DNA of 64,000 nucleotides from Agromyces albus (GTDB lineage Bacteria; Actinomycetota; Actinomycetes; Actinomycetales; Microbacteriaceae), in NCBI RefSeq assembly GCF_030815405.1, contig NZ_JAUSWX010000001.1:1736001-1800000 (forward strand), in the 5' to 3' direction. Below are positions 1 through 8,225 of this stretch, one piece after another. How positions within the stretch are numbered: position 1 is the stretch's first letter; every line of letters begins with the position of its first letter. Position numbers and translations under genes: made by a program. The notes below the pieces were generated by a model. The model saw only the letters and a program-made list of their open reading frames with translations. It ran no database searches and was not told the origin of the DNA.

Positions 1-551
1 CCGAAGCGGCTCGCATCGCGCACGAGGCCGCCGCCGCTCGCGTCGCCGAGCAGCAGGCCGCACTCGATACGCTGTATGCCCAGCTCGCGAGCCTGCGCGA
101 CCGCACGGTCGAGCTCGAGCGGAGCTTCCGGGTCGGCCAGCAGGCGGCGGCCGACGAGGCCGCACGACGAGCGGCAGCGGCAGCTGCGGCCGCCAACGCC
201 GGATCCGGCGGCGGCGGCGGTGCTCCTCCGCCCGGCATCGTCGTCGACCCGGCAGCAGCGAAGGCGTATGCGGCCGGCGCCATCGCGCGCCACGGCTGGG
301 GCGACGGCGAATATCGCTGCCTCGTGCTCCTGTGGACGCGCGAGTCGAGCTGGCGCGCCGACGCCTACAACGCGTCGAGCGGTGCCTACGGCATTCCGCA
401 GTCCCTTCCGGGCAGCAAGATGGCGGCCGCGGGCGCCGACTGGCGCACCAACGCCGCGACGCAGATCGACTGGGGGCTCTCGTACATCGCGGCGCGCTAC
501 GGGGCCCCGTGCGGTGCATGGGCGCACTCAGAGGCGTACAACTGGTATTGA
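1..551 (+). CDS. Lysozyme-like exported protein, C-terminal part (5' end outside window)
   Basis: The reading frame is open from the window edge to TGA at 549-551, giving about 182 residues; the start lies upstream. The first 65 residues are Ala/Glu/Arg-rich and look like a coiled coil (EAARIAHEAA, then LASLRDRTVELE). A short Gly/Pro linker follows. The last 90 residues are a lysozyme-like fold of the kind found at the end of actinobacterial cell-wall proteins, with WTRESSW carrying the likely catalytic Glu, then GAYGIPQSLPGSKM and PCGAWAHS before the stop. The family acts on, or binds, peptidoglycan outside the cell. The signal peptide cannot be seen because the N-terminus is missing. The stop overlaps the next start by one base. 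Confidence 0.8.
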   Translation, partial: EAARIAHEAAAARVAEQQAALDTLYAQLASLRDRTVELERSFRVGQQAAADEAARRAAAAAAAANAGSGGGGGAPPPGIVVDPAAAKAYAAGAIARHGWGDGEYRCLVLLWTRESSWRADAYNASSGAYGIPQSLPGSKMAAAGADWRTNAATQIDWGLSYIAARYGAPCGAWAHSEAYNWY

Positions 552-1450
552 TGCCACATCAGGACGAACGCGAAGCCTTCCGCCGCCACGGGGCGGAAGG
601 CGTGCTGCTCCTCGGTGGTGGGGCTGCGATCCTCCTCCAGCTCGCGGATCCCCGGGTAGCCCGAGGCGTCGCCCGGCACAGCGGATTCCGCGAACGGCCG
701 CTCGACCGCCTCCTCGGGACCCTCGACTACGTCTACGCGATCGGCTTCGGCGACGACGAGATCGCCGAAGCCGCCGTGCGCACCGTGAACGCGCGGCACG
801 CGCCGGTGCGGGGGCCCGCGTCCGCAGAGTCCCCCGAGTACAACGCCTTCGACGCCGATGCGCAGCGCTGGGTCGCATCGACGCTGCTCGCGGTCGCACT
901 GGAACTGCACGAACGGCTCTGGGGCCCGCTCGACGCCGCGGCCGGAGACGCGATCGTACGGAGCTACGGGGCACTCGGCCACCGACTGCAGTCGGCACCC
1001 GCCGGCTGGCCGGAATCCCGAGCCGAGTTCGACGCATGGTGGGACGAGCGGGTCGCGCTGCTCGAGGTCGGCGCCGACGCCCGATCGGTCGCCCGGTCGT
1101 TGCTCTCAGGAGCATCCGCGCTGCCGTACGGCACCGCCGCGTTCCTTCCCCCAGTACGACTCATCACCGCGGCGCTGCTGCCGCCTGACGTGCGAGAAGC
1201 GTACGGATTCCGGTGGACGCCCCGGGTCGAACACGTCGCCAACGGATGGCTCGACGCCATCGCGACCGTCTGGCCGTTCCTGCCCCGGATGATCCGCCAC
1301 GCCCCGATGCACGCATCTCTCCGACGCGCGCGACGCCGCAGCCGGTACGCTGAGCTTGAGCATGAGGACGACGATGACCCAGCAACCACTGCACCGGAAC
1401 GAGGCGCTCGACAACATCGATCGGCGTATCGTCGCCGAGTTGAGCCGTGA
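551..1450 (+). CDS. DUF2236 / MpaB-family putative oxygenase
   Basis: This 299-residue protein starts at the ATG sharing one base with the preceding stop, so the two are probably translationally coupled. It matches the DUF2236 (oxygenase MpaB, latex-clearing-protein-like) family: LLGTLDYVYAIGFG near residue 60, RTVNARHAPVRG with the conserved His near 85, and a YNAFDADAQRWV segment. Characterised relatives bind haem b; the substrate here is unknown. The C-terminal 30 residues (Arg-rich, then acidic EDDDD) are not typical of the family and are read through the start of the next gene in another frame, a 77-nt overlap. The true C-terminus could be affected by a sequencing error or by drift into the overlap. 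Confidence 0.8.
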   Translation: MPHQDEREAFRRHGAEGVLLLGGGAAILLQLADPRVARGVARHSGFRERPLDRLLGTLDYVYAIGFGDDEIAEAAVRTVNARHAPVRGPASAESPEYNAFDADAQRWVASTLLAVALELHERLWGPLDAAAGDAIVRSYGALGHRLQSAPAGWPESRAEFDAWWDERVALLEVGADARSVARSLLSGASALPYGTAAFLPPVRLITAALLPPDVREAYGFRWTPRVEHVANGWLDAIATVWPFLPRMIRHAPMHASLRRARRRSRYAELEHEDDDDPATTAPERGARQHRSAYRRRVEP

Positions 1451-1868
1451 TGGGCGACTCTCGGTGCGAACCCTCGCCGAGCGCGTGCACATCTCGCGCA
1501 CCGCGGCCCACAATCGGGTGCAGCTGCTGCTGAAGCGCGGCGTGATCACCGGCTTCGGGGCGCAGATCGATCGCAAGGCCATCGGCCTGCACATCTCCGC
1601 GCTCGTCGTCGTCCGCATCGGCGAGGTGTCCTGGGAGGAGATCGCCGCGAAGCTCGCGACACTTCCCTTCGTCGAGAAGGTGCAGGCCGTCTCCGGCGAC
1701 ATCGACATCATGCTCACGGTCAGCGCCCCCGACCACGAGCAATTGAGCCAGGCGATCCTGCGCGACATCCACGACATGCCCGGCGTCGTCTCGACGAGAT
1801 CGCACCTGATCCTCGCCGAACTCGACGGACATCCGCCCGCGCAGACCCTGGACATCTGGCACGCCTGA
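1374..1868 (+). CDS. Lrp/AsnC-family transcriptional regulator (BkdR-like)
   Basis: A 164-residue Lrp/AsnC regulator. It has an N-terminal winged HTH (LDNIDRRIVAELSRDGRLSV, then LAERVHISRTAAHNRV) and a C-terminal RAM/AsnC effector domain (SALVVVRIGE, VSGDIDIMLTV). The ATG at 1374 is chosen because GAGGA at 1364-1368 is a good ribosome-binding site; TTG at 1356 and ATG at 1362 are also in frame. It lies 107 nt before the branched-chain dehydrogenase operon on the same strand. In other bacteria an Lrp homologue (BkdR) controls bkd genes in response to branched-chain amino acids, so that is the inferred role. Its own promoter would lie inside the preceding gene. Confidence 0.9.
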   Translation: MTQQPLHRNEALDNIDRRIVAELSRDGRLSVRTLAERVHISRTAAHNRVQLLLKRGVITGFGAQIDRKAIGLHISALVVVRIGEVSWEEIAAKLATLPFVEKVQAVSGDIDIMLTVSAPDHEQLSQAILRDIHDMPGVVSTRSHLILAELDGHPPAQTLDIWHA

Positions 1869-1955
1869 GCGCCGCGAACCGGACGCACGGCAACGGTTTC
1901 GTGCCCGCCGGGCCGATCGTTCACGCTTGCCGAAAAGGCGATGCGACGGCCTCGT

Positions 1956-1979
1956 GAGAGGCGCACCATGGCCATATGA
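1956..1979 (+). promoter_or_regulatory. Three-codon leader ORF (Met-Ala-Ile) with its own RBS before bkdA
   Basis: GAGAGG at 1956-1961 is 6 nt before an ATG at 1968, which opens ATG-GCC-ATA-TGA (1968-1979). The TGA overlaps the bkdA ATG at 1976 in an ATGA arrangement. For bkdA itself this ribosome-binding site is 14 nt away, too far to be ideal, so coupling through the mini-ORF is plausible. ATA is a rare Ile codon in such GC-rich genomes. Function is inferred. Confidence 0.4.
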
Positions 1980-3097
1980 GCCTCAATGTCGAGCATGACG
2001 CAGCCCGTCGAGCCCTTCCCTCCGAGAAGCCGCTCCGGTTGCTCGACAATGCCGGGCACGCGGTCACCGGAGCCGCCACCGGCGGGTTCAGCCTGCCCGG
2101 CACCGAGACCCTCCTCGACCTCTACCGCAAGATGGTCGTCGCCCGTCGGTTCGACGTGCAGGTCACCGCGCTCACGAAACAGGGTCGGCTCGCGACCTAT
2201 CCCTCGGCGTACGGGCAGGAGGCATGCGAGATCGGCGCCGTCTCCGCGATCACCGCCGACGACTGGCTCTTCCCGACCTATCGCGAGAGCGTCGCACTGC
2301 TCACGCGCGGCATCGATCCGGGCGACATCCTGAAGTCCTTCCGCGGCGACTGGCACAGCGGCTACGACCAGCGCGCGCACCGCACGTCCACGCAGACCAC
2401 ACCCCTCGCGACCCAGGCGCTGCACGCCGTCGGCCTCGCGCATGCCGCGCGGTTGCGGCACGACCCGATCGTCGCACTGACCTTCATGGGCGACGGCGCG
2501 ACGAGCGAGGGCGACGCGCACGAGGCGTTCAACTTCGCCGCGGTGTGGCAGACGCCCACGGTGTTCATCGTGCAGAACAACCAATTCGCGATCAGCGTCC
2601 CGCTCTCGCGGCAGACGCACGCGGCCACGCTCGCCGACAAGGCGGTCGGCTACGGCATGCCCGGCTTCCACGTCGACGGCAACGACGTCGCCGCCGTGTA
2701 CGCCGTGACGCGCGCCGCGGTCGACCGCGCGCGAGCAGGCGGCGGCCCGACGCTCATCGAGGGGCTCACGTACCGGATCGAGGCGCACACGAACTCCGAC
2801 GACCCGACGCGCTATCGCCACGCCCGTGACGTCGAGCACTGGAAGCGGCGCGATCCGATCGAGCGGCTCGAGAAGTACCTCGTCTCCGAGGGCGCCCTCA
2901 CCGAGGCGACCAGATCCGAGATCACGGATGCCGCCGAGGCGCTCGCCACGCACACGCGCGAGGTCATCACCGCCGAGGCCGAGCTCGATCCGCTCGAGCT
3001 CTTCGATCACGTGTACGCGAACCCACGCGCTGCCTTGCTCGAACAGCGCGCCCGCCTCGAGGCGGAACTCGCCGAAGCTGCCGCGGAGTCACGATGA
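1976..3097 (+). CDS. bkdA: 2-oxoacid dehydrogenase E1 component, alpha subunit (branched-chain type)
   Basis: This 373-residue thiamine-diphosphate enzyme subunit decarboxylates branched-chain 2-oxoacids (from Val, Leu, Ile) and passes the acyl group to E2. Family marks visible are ARRFDVQ near residue 56, YPSAYGQEAC, and the ThDP/Mg motif MGDGATSEGDAHEAFNFAAV near residue 170, ending QNNQFAISV. The regulatory loop appears as YRIEAHTNSDDPTRYR. A pyruvate E1 alpha is the alternative; the Lrp-type regulator upstream and the overall sequence favour the branched-chain type. The stop overlaps the E1 beta start by 4 nt (ATGA). Confidence 0.9.
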   Translation: MSLNVEHDAARRALPSEKPLRLLDNAGHAVTGAATGGFSLPGTETLLDLYRKMVVARRFDVQVTALTKQGRLATYPSAYGQEACEIGAVSAITADDWLFPTYRESVALLTRGIDPGDILKSFRGDWHSGYDQRAHRTSTQTTPLATQALHAVGLAHAARLRHDPIVALTFMGDGATSEGDAHEAFNFAAVWQTPTVFIVQNNQFAISVPLSRQTHAATLADKAVGYGMPGFHVDGNDVAAVYAVTRAAVDRARAGGGPTLIEGLTYRIEAHTNSDDPTRYRHARDVEHWKRRDPIERLEKYLVSEGALTEATRSEITDAAEALATHTREVITAEAELDPLELFDHVYANPRAALLEQRARLEAELAEAAAESR

Positions 3098-4119
3098 CCG
3101 CGACGAAGACGAGAAGCGGTGGCGGCGCGGCATCCGCGCCCACGCAGCTCACGATGGCCGGCGCACTGAATGCCGCGCTCCGCGACGCGATGGCCGAGGA
3201 CGACCGCGTCGTGGTCTACGGCGAGGACGTCGGCCCGCTCGGCGGGGTGTTCCGGGTCACCGACGGGCTTCAGCAGCAGTTCGGCGACGAGCGCATCTGG
3301 GATTCGCCGCTCGCGGAATCGGGCATCGTGGGCACCGCGATCGGCATGGCGATCTACGGAATGCGACCCGTCGTCGAGATGCAGTTCGACGCGTTCAGCT
3401 ATCCCGCGTTCGAGCAGATCGTCTCGCACGTCGCGAAGATGCGCAATCGCACGAAGGGGCGGGTGAGCCTGCCGCTCGTGGTGCGCATTCCGTGCGCCGG
3501 CGCGATCGGGGGCGTCGAGCACCACTCGGACTCCTCGGAGTCGTACTGGGCGTCCACACCCGGCCTCACAGTCGTGATGCCTTCGAACCCCGCAGACGCC
3601 TACTCGATGCTCCGCGAGGCGATCGCGAGCGACGATCCCGTGATCTTCATGGAGCCGAAGAGCCGATACTGGGCGAAGGCGCCGCTCGCGCTGCCCGTGA
3701 CCACCGCGCCGATGGACCGCGCGCTCGTCGTCCGCGAGGGCTCGGACGTGACGCTCATCGGCTACGGCCCCACCGTGCGCACCGCCCTCGAGGCCGCCGA
3801 CGCGGCAGTCGACGAAGGACTCTCAGTCGAGGTCATCGACCTCCGCAGCCTCTCACCGTTCGACGACGAGACGGTGTCGGCCTCCGTACGGAAGACCTCG
3901 CGAGCGGCCGTCATCCACGAAGCGGCCCAGTTCGGCGGTTTCGGCGCCGAGGTCGCCGCACGCGTGACCGAGCGGAACTTCTACCATCTCGCCGCGCCCG
4001 TGCTGCGGATCACCGGCTTCGACATCCCGTACCCGTCGCCGAAGCTCGAGGAATACCACCTGCCCACGGCCGACCGCGTGCTCGCCGCACTCGCGAGCTG
4101 GGAATGGGACCTGTCATGA
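3094..4119 (+). CDS. bkdB: 2-oxoacid dehydrogenase E1 component, beta subunit
   Basis: A 341-residue E1 beta subunit, normal length for the family, that forms the alpha2-beta2 decarboxylase with the preceding gene product. It opens with a short Gly/Ala-rich tail and then LTMAGALNAALRDAMAEDD. It carries YGEDVGPLGGVFRVT, the conserved SPLAESGIVGTAIGMA, and the transketolase C-terminal domain with VEVIDLRSLSPFDDE and IHEAAQFGGFGAEVA. Both ends are coupled by 4-nt ATGA overlaps, so the three subunits should be made in fixed ratio. Confidence 0.93.
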   Translation: MTATKTRSGGGAASAPTQLTMAGALNAALRDAMAEDDRVVVYGEDVGPLGGVFRVTDGLQQQFGDERIWDSPLAESGIVGTAIGMAIYGMRPVVEMQFDAFSYPAFEQIVSHVAKMRNRTKGRVSLPLVVRIPCAGAIGGVEHHSDSSESYWASTPGLTVVMPSNPADAYSMLREAIASDDPVIFMEPKSRYWAKAPLALPVTTAPMDRALVVREGSDVTLIGYGPTVRTALEAADAAVDEGLSVEVIDLRSLSPFDDETVSASVRKTSRAAVIHEAAQFGGFGAEVAARVTERNFYHLAAPVLRITGFDIPYPSPKLEEYHLPTADRVLAALASWEWDLS

Positions 4120-5549
4120 GCCGTGCATTCATCCTCCCCGATCTCGGCGAGGGCCTCACGGAGGCCGAGATCGTCGCGTGGCTCGTCGAGCCCGGCGACG
4201 AGGTGGCGATCGACCAGCCGGTCGTGGAGCTCGAGTCGGCGAAGTCCGTCGTGCAGTTGCCGAGCCCGTTTGCGGGCGTCGTCGAGACGCTCGGCGGCGA
4301 GGTCGGGCAGGTACTGCACGCGGGCAGCGTGCTCATGACCCTGGCGGGCGGCGCCGGTGACGCGGCCCCGCCCGGCGTACCTGCCGAAGCCGCCTCGGCG
4401 GAACCGGCAGAGCGCGCGGTGGCCGAGGTCGCCGAGGCGACGGATGCCGCCGCAGCATCACCCACGTCCGAGGGCTCCGGCGCCGTGCTCATCGGCTACG
4501 GTACGCGCGAGTCGACGATCACGAAGCGGGCGCCCGGCACGCCCGCCCGATTCGGGCGCCGCTCCCCGGGCGGTCCGGCGCCCCAGCGGCAGCAGGCTCC
4601 GGCGCGACTCGATCCGGCACGGCGCTCCCCCGTCGTCTCCCCGATCGTGCGGCGCATCGCGCGCGAGAACGGCTTCGATGCGAGTCAGCTCGTGGGCTCC
4701 GGCCCCGATCATCTCGTCGTGCGCCGCGATGTCGAGTCCTTCATCTCCGAGCGTGCCGGCACGGAGATGGCCGCCCGCGCCGGCGCGCCGATCGAGGCCC
4801 TCGAGGCACCCGAAGCCACACCGAGACCGGTCCCGGCGACACCTCTCGCGAGCATCGAGGGCGATCGCCGCGTGCCGCTCGACCGCATGGCCCGAGCCGC
4901 CGCCGCCCACTTCACGCGTTCGCGCCGGGAGATCCCCGAGGCGACCGTCTGGATGGATGTCGACGCGACCCAGTTGCTCGACGCGCGCAGACAGCTGCAG
5001 GAGGCGACGGGTGAGCGTTTCGGCATCACCGCCCTCGTGGCACGATTCGTCGTCGCCGGATTGCACAAGCATCCGGCTCTCAACTCGAGCTTCGACGCCG
5101 CGCGCGAGGAGATCGTCTACCACTCGGCCGTGAACCTCGGACTCGCCGCGCAGACTCCCCGCGGACTCCTCGTGCCGGTGGTGCACGGAGCCGAGCGGAT
5201 GTCGCTGCGCGAGTTGCGCGACGCCATCGCGTCCCGCACCGAGGAGGCCGAGAAGGGCGCGTTCTCGCCCGCGTCCCTCACGGGCGGTACCTTCACGCTG
5301 AACAACTACGGCACGCTCGGCGTCGACGGCTCGGCGGCGATCATCAACCATCCAGAGGCCGCGATGCTCGGCATCGGCAGGCTCATCGACCGACCGTGGG
5401 TCGTCGACGGCGAGCTCGCCGTGCGCCGCGTCACGGAGCTCACGCTCTCATTCGACCACCGAGTGTGCGATGGTGCCGACGCGGCCGCGTTCCTGACGTT
5501 CGTCGGCACGTGCATCGAACGCCCGGTGTCGGTGCTCGCAGAGCTCTAG
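4116..5549 (+). CDS. bkdC: Dihydrolipoamide acyltransferase (E2) of the 2-oxoacid dehydrogenase
   Basis: A 477-residue E2 core protein that transfers the acyl group from lipoate to CoA. Residues 1-78 are one lipoyl domain; the lipoylated Lys is K43 in VELESAKSVV. A long Pro/Ala linker leads to the peripheral subunit-binding domain (SPVVSPIVRRIARENGFD) around residues 170-205. The catalytic domain follows from about residue 250 and ends with FDHRVCDGADAAAF, containing the active His and the DG pair. No E3 (lipoamide dehydrogenase) gene is in this cluster, so E3 must come from elsewhere, as is common. Confidence 0.93.
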   Translation: MSRAFILPDLGEGLTEAEIVAWLVEPGDEVAIDQPVVELESAKSVVQLPSPFAGVVETLGGEVGQVLHAGSVLMTLAGGAGDAAPPGVPAEAASAEPAERAVAEVAEATDAAAASPTSEGSGAVLIGYGTRESTITKRAPGTPARFGRRSPGGPAPQRQQAPARLDPARRSPVVSPIVRRIARENGFDASQLVGSGPDHLVVRRDVESFISERAGTEMAARAGAPIEALEAPEATPRPVPATPLASIEGDRRVPLDRMARAAAAHFTRSRREIPEATVWMDVDATQLLDARRQLQEATGERFGITALVARFVVAGLHKHPALNSSFDAAREEIVYHSAVNLGLAAQTPRGLLVPVVHGAERMSLRELRDAIASRTEEAEKGAFSPASLTGGTFTLNNYGTLGVDGSAAIINHPEAAMLGIGRLIDRPWVVDGELAVRRVTELTLSFDHRVCDGADAAAFLTFVGTCIERPVSVLAEL

Positions 5550-5596
5550 CCCCGCACCGAGGCCATGCCCCTCGCCCGCCCGTGAGCTGGGGCGGC

Positions 5597-6106
5597 TCAG
5601 AAGAACTCGTCGGGCGTGCCCGCGGCACGCTCCACATCGCGGGTGTCCTGTCCGGCTGCTCGGAGCTTGGCGACGGCGACGCGCAGCCCCGACTCCATCT
5701 GGGCCGCCCAGGCGTCGGACTCGCGAGCGGTGACCTCGGCGGCTCGTGCGCGCGCCTCCGACGAGTCGGCGGTCTCGCGTGCGTCGCTGACCTGGCGCAA
5801 CGCGAGCGAGATGCCGTAGTAGGCGGCGACCATCGTGGCGATGGGTGCCGCGATGATCGCGAGGGCACTGATCGCCGCGCCGGTCGGGCTGAACGCGATG
5901 AGCAGCGCGAAGGCGAGGAACAGCACCACGATCGCAGCGAGCACGACGAGCATGAATCGGAAGTCGCGGCTCCAGGACGTGCCCGCGCTGCGCCGCTCGG
6001 GCTCACCGGTGGGCTGCGACGGCGCGCCTTCCTCGCTTTGCGGGGCGCCCATGACGACCGTGGCGGCTCCTTCATCGATGATCGGACGACTGTACGTGTC
6101 TGACAT
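5597..6106 (-). CDS. Membrane protein of unknown function, two TM helices
   Basis: A 169-residue protein with no recognised family. The start at 6106 is chosen over upstream codons because a GAGGAAC ribosome-binding site precedes it. The first 55 residues are polar. Two membrane segments follow (FMLVVLAAIVVLFLAFALL and the AISALAIIAAPIATM stretch), then an Ala/Glu/Arg-rich soluble tail that looks like a coiled coil (SDARETADSSEARARAAEV) and ends DEFF. It is convergent with the bkd operon. No enzymatic motif is visible. Confidence 0.7.
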   Translation of the reverse strand: MSDTYSRPIIDEGAATVVMGAPQSEEGAPSQPTGEPERRSAGTSWSRDFRFMLVVLAAIVVLFLAFALLIAFSPTGAAISALAIIAAPIATMVAAYYGISLALRQVSDARETADSSEARARAAEVTARESDAWAAQMESGLRVAVAKLRAAGQDTRDVERAAGTPDEFF

Positions 6107-6212
6107 CCGTTCCTCACGCTCCCTGCAATCGGTAGACCCCCAATTGTGGGCCGCGCGCCATGAGCGGTCAAGGCAGCGCGCCGTGGGCTGGGTCACCCGC
6201 TCCGATGATCGG

Positions 6213-6710
6213 TCAGGCGGCCGCTTCGTCGGCGAGCCCGCGTTCGATCGCCGCGATGATCGTCGGATCATGCGGGAGGACGTCGGGGCGGAACCGCTGC
6301 ACCTCGCCGCCCGGGTTGATCACGAACTTCTCGAAGTTCCACTTGACGCGCCCGGCCTTGCCCCGGGCGTCGTTGACGGCCGTGAGCGCGGCATACAGCG
6401 GATGCCGGTTCCGGCCGTTGACCTTGACCTTCTCCATGAGCGGGAAGGTCACACCGTAGGTCATGGAGCAGAACTCCTTGATGGCCTCGGCGCCGCCCGG
6501 CTCCTGCCCGGCGAACTGGTTGCACGGGAAGCCGAGCACCGTGAATCCGCGCGGCCCGTACTCACGCTGCAACGCCTCGAGCTGTTCGTACTGGGGCGTC
6601 AGCCCGCACTTCGAGGCCACGTTCACGACGAGCACCACGTCGTCGGCCCACTCGGCCAGTGACGTCGGGTCGCCGTCGATCGTCGTGAACGGGATGTCGC
6701 GAATGTCCAT
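6213..6710 (-). CDS. Glutathione peroxidase-family thiol peroxidase
   Basis: A 165-residue Gpx-family protein that reduces hydroperoxides with a catalytic thiol. The peroxidatic Cys sits in NVASKCGLTPQY (about residue 35), the second conserved motif is LGFPCNQFAGQEPG, and the Trp/Asn motif is VKWNFEKF. It uses Cys, not selenocysteine. Actinobacteria of this type make mycothiol and thioredoxin, so the reductant is probably thioredoxin; this is inference. No good ribosome-binding site precedes the ATG, but TATGCT lies 5 nt upstream (6716-6721 on the plus strand), which would fit a leaderless transcript. Confidence 0.9.
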   Translation of the reverse strand: MDIRDIPFTTIDGDPTSLAEWADDVVLVVNVASKCGLTPQYEQLEALQREYGPRGFTVLGFPCNQFAGQEPGGAEAIKEFCSMTYGVTFPLMEKVKVNGRNRHPLYAALTAVNDARGKAGRVKWNFEKFVINPGGEVQRFRPDVLPHDPTIIAAIERGLADEAAA

Positions 6711-6742
6711 GCTTCAGCATACGTCCCGTCGTCGTCGTGTTC

Positions 6743-7441
6743 TCAGCAGGCCTCGAGGATGCGCCGGGCGGCGTCGACATCCGGTTGCGGCAACGAGAGA
6801 TCGTACTTCGCGGTGACCTCGACGAAGTCGATGACGTACTCGCACCGATAGACCTTGTTCGGCGGCAGCCAAGCGGCCGGGCCGGAATCGCCCTTCTGGC
6901 CGTTCACCGGCCCGTCGACGGCGATGAGGTTGTCGAAGTCGTTCGCGAACGCGATGCGCTGCTCCTGGGTCCACTGCTGCGCACCCTGACGCCAGGCCAT
7001 GCCGAGCGGGTAGACGTGATCGATCTGCACCGCCGCGGACGTGTCCTGCCCGCGCGCAAATGGGATGGTCGCCCCGGTGTACGGATCGTCGAGAGTGCCG
7101 GAGAGCACGACGCAATCGCCCGTGTCGGGCTTGTACGTCTTGGCCGACAGATCCCGATCCAAGACATCGTTGCGCTGGTCGCAGCCGTTGCGGTCGCTGT
7201 CGATCCAGGCAGAGCCGAACACGCCCTCGCGGTCGTAGCCCGTCATCGGGGCCTTGCCCTTCACAGTGATCGTGTCGAGTTCGGCGAGGGCTGCAGCGGC
7301 CTCACCGCTCGCCTCGACCTCGATGCCGAAGGTGTCGTCGAGCGCGTCGGCGACCGGATTCCAGGCGCCGGTCCAGATGAGGAGTGCGGCGAGCAGGCAG
7401 GCGACGATTGCGCCGGGGATGATTCGGGAGGAGCGGGGCAT
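6743..7441 (-). CDS. Exported HNH endonuclease-family protein
   Basis: A 232-residue protein with an N-terminal hydrophobic segment (IIPGAIVACLLAALLIWTG) acting as signal peptide or anchor. An HNH/DUF1524-type nuclease domain follows. The catalytic motif is AVQIDHVYPLGMAWRQGA (the His of the HNH triad), followed by the conserved Asn in ANDFDNLIAV and GPAAWLPPN. A Cys pair in the N-terminal half (NGCDQRND, TGDCVVL) and two Cys near the C-terminus could form disulphides outside the cell. Such proteins are common, little-studied secreted nucleases in actinobacteria. The role (nutrient DNA use or competition) is unknown. Confidence 0.85.
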   Translation of the reverse strand: MPRSSRIIPGAIVACLLAALLIWTGAWNPVADALDDTFGIEVEASGEAAAALAELDTITVKGKAPMTGYDREGVFGSAWIDSDRNGCDQRNDVLDRDLSAKTYKPDTGDCVVLSGTLDDPYTGATIPFARGQDTSAAVQIDHVYPLGMAWRQGAQQWTQEQRIAFANDFDNLIAVDGPVNGQKGDSGPAAWLPPNKVYRCEYVIDFVEVTAKYDLSLPQPDVDAARRILEAC

Positions 7442-7573
7442 GTCGGGTCTGTGCGCGGCAATCGTTCAAGGTGTTGCGAGTGTGGGGACGGGTGGGTCAA
7501 CCCTATTGGGGCGTGACTTCCGTGCCCCGACGCGACGCGCGCACCCTTCGAATGCGGCGACGAACCGGCTAAC

Positions 7574-8008
7574 ATGACGCGCATGGCACAGCAGCCATCA
7601 GAGAAGCCGCGACTGCTGGCAGGCGGCAACCCGCAGATCCCGAAGGGCGACGGCGATGGGCCCGTCCAGGCCTATCTCGATGCGATGCCGGACTGGAAGC
7701 GCGATGTCGGCCGCCAGCTCGACCACCTCATCGTGCGCACCGTCCCGGACGTGCGCAAGGCGGTCCGCTGGAACTCGCCCTTCTACGGCATCGAGGGCAA
7801 TGGGTGGTTCCTCAGTTTCCACTGCTTCACCAAGCACGTGAAGGTGACCTGGCACACCGGTTCATCGTTGGATCCACTGCCTCCGGGTGAGTCCAAGCAT
7901 GAGCACGTGCGCTACCTCGACCTCCATGAGGGTGAGGAGTTCGACGAAGCGCTCGTTGCGAGCTGGATCCGCCAGGCCGCCGAACTTCCCGGCGAGGATC
8001 TCTTCTGA
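7574..8008 (+). CDS. DUF1801 (YdhG-like) protein
   Basis: A 144-residue protein of the DUF1801 family: VRTVPDVRKAVRWNSPFYG and GWFLSFHCFTKHVKVTW are its hallmark strands. The biochemical role is unknown; related folds include iron-chaperone-like (frataxin-like) YdhG proteins. No ribosome-binding site precedes either candidate ATG (7574, 7583). TAACAT at 7570-7575 is a possible -10 box that would place a leaderless start at 7583, giving MAQQPSEK. It is followed at 8015 by the left half of a broken terminator-like hairpin. Confidence 0.8.
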   Translation: MTRMAQQPSEKPRLLAGGNPQIPKGDGDGPVQAYLDAMPDWKRDVGRQLDHLIVRTVPDVRKAVRWNSPFYGIEGNGWFLSFHCFTKHVKVTWHTGSSLDPLPPGESKHEHVRYLDLHEGEEFDEALVASWIRQAAELPGEDLF

Positions 8009-8014
8009 GCAAGA

Positions 8015-8050
8015 ACGAGAAAACCCCTGATGACCAACTTGCGTTGATCT
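8015..8050. repeat. Broken copy of the tRNA-Ala terminator hairpin (left arm and loop only)
   Basis: ACGAGAAAACCCCTGA at 8015-8030 matches 22301-22316 at 15 of 16 bases. The loop-like AACTTGCGTT and ATC follow, also shared with the tRNA-Ala terminator. The expected right arm TCAGGGGTTT is absent and the sequence changes at about 8050. Bases 8051-8225 contain no convincing gene. Confidence 0.6.
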
Positions 8051-8225
8051 GAATCGGCTGTATGTCTCGAAGTGGCTGGCCTGGGCCTGCCTGGCTGGCA
8101 GGGTTGGTGCTGGCGCTCCGGCGTGGTCGTGACTCGTGATTCGGTTGGCCGCCGCTTCCGTGTGTGCCTTTCCCTGGATTTGTCCGGTCGTGCGGGAAGC
8201 CGGCGCCGTCGAGGACTCACTCGGC

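Noticed and set aside
1106..3010. A 634-codon open frame on the minus strand opposite the Lrp and bkdA genes
   Set aside because: Low-complexity composition without motifs; both genes on the plus strand are unmistakable.
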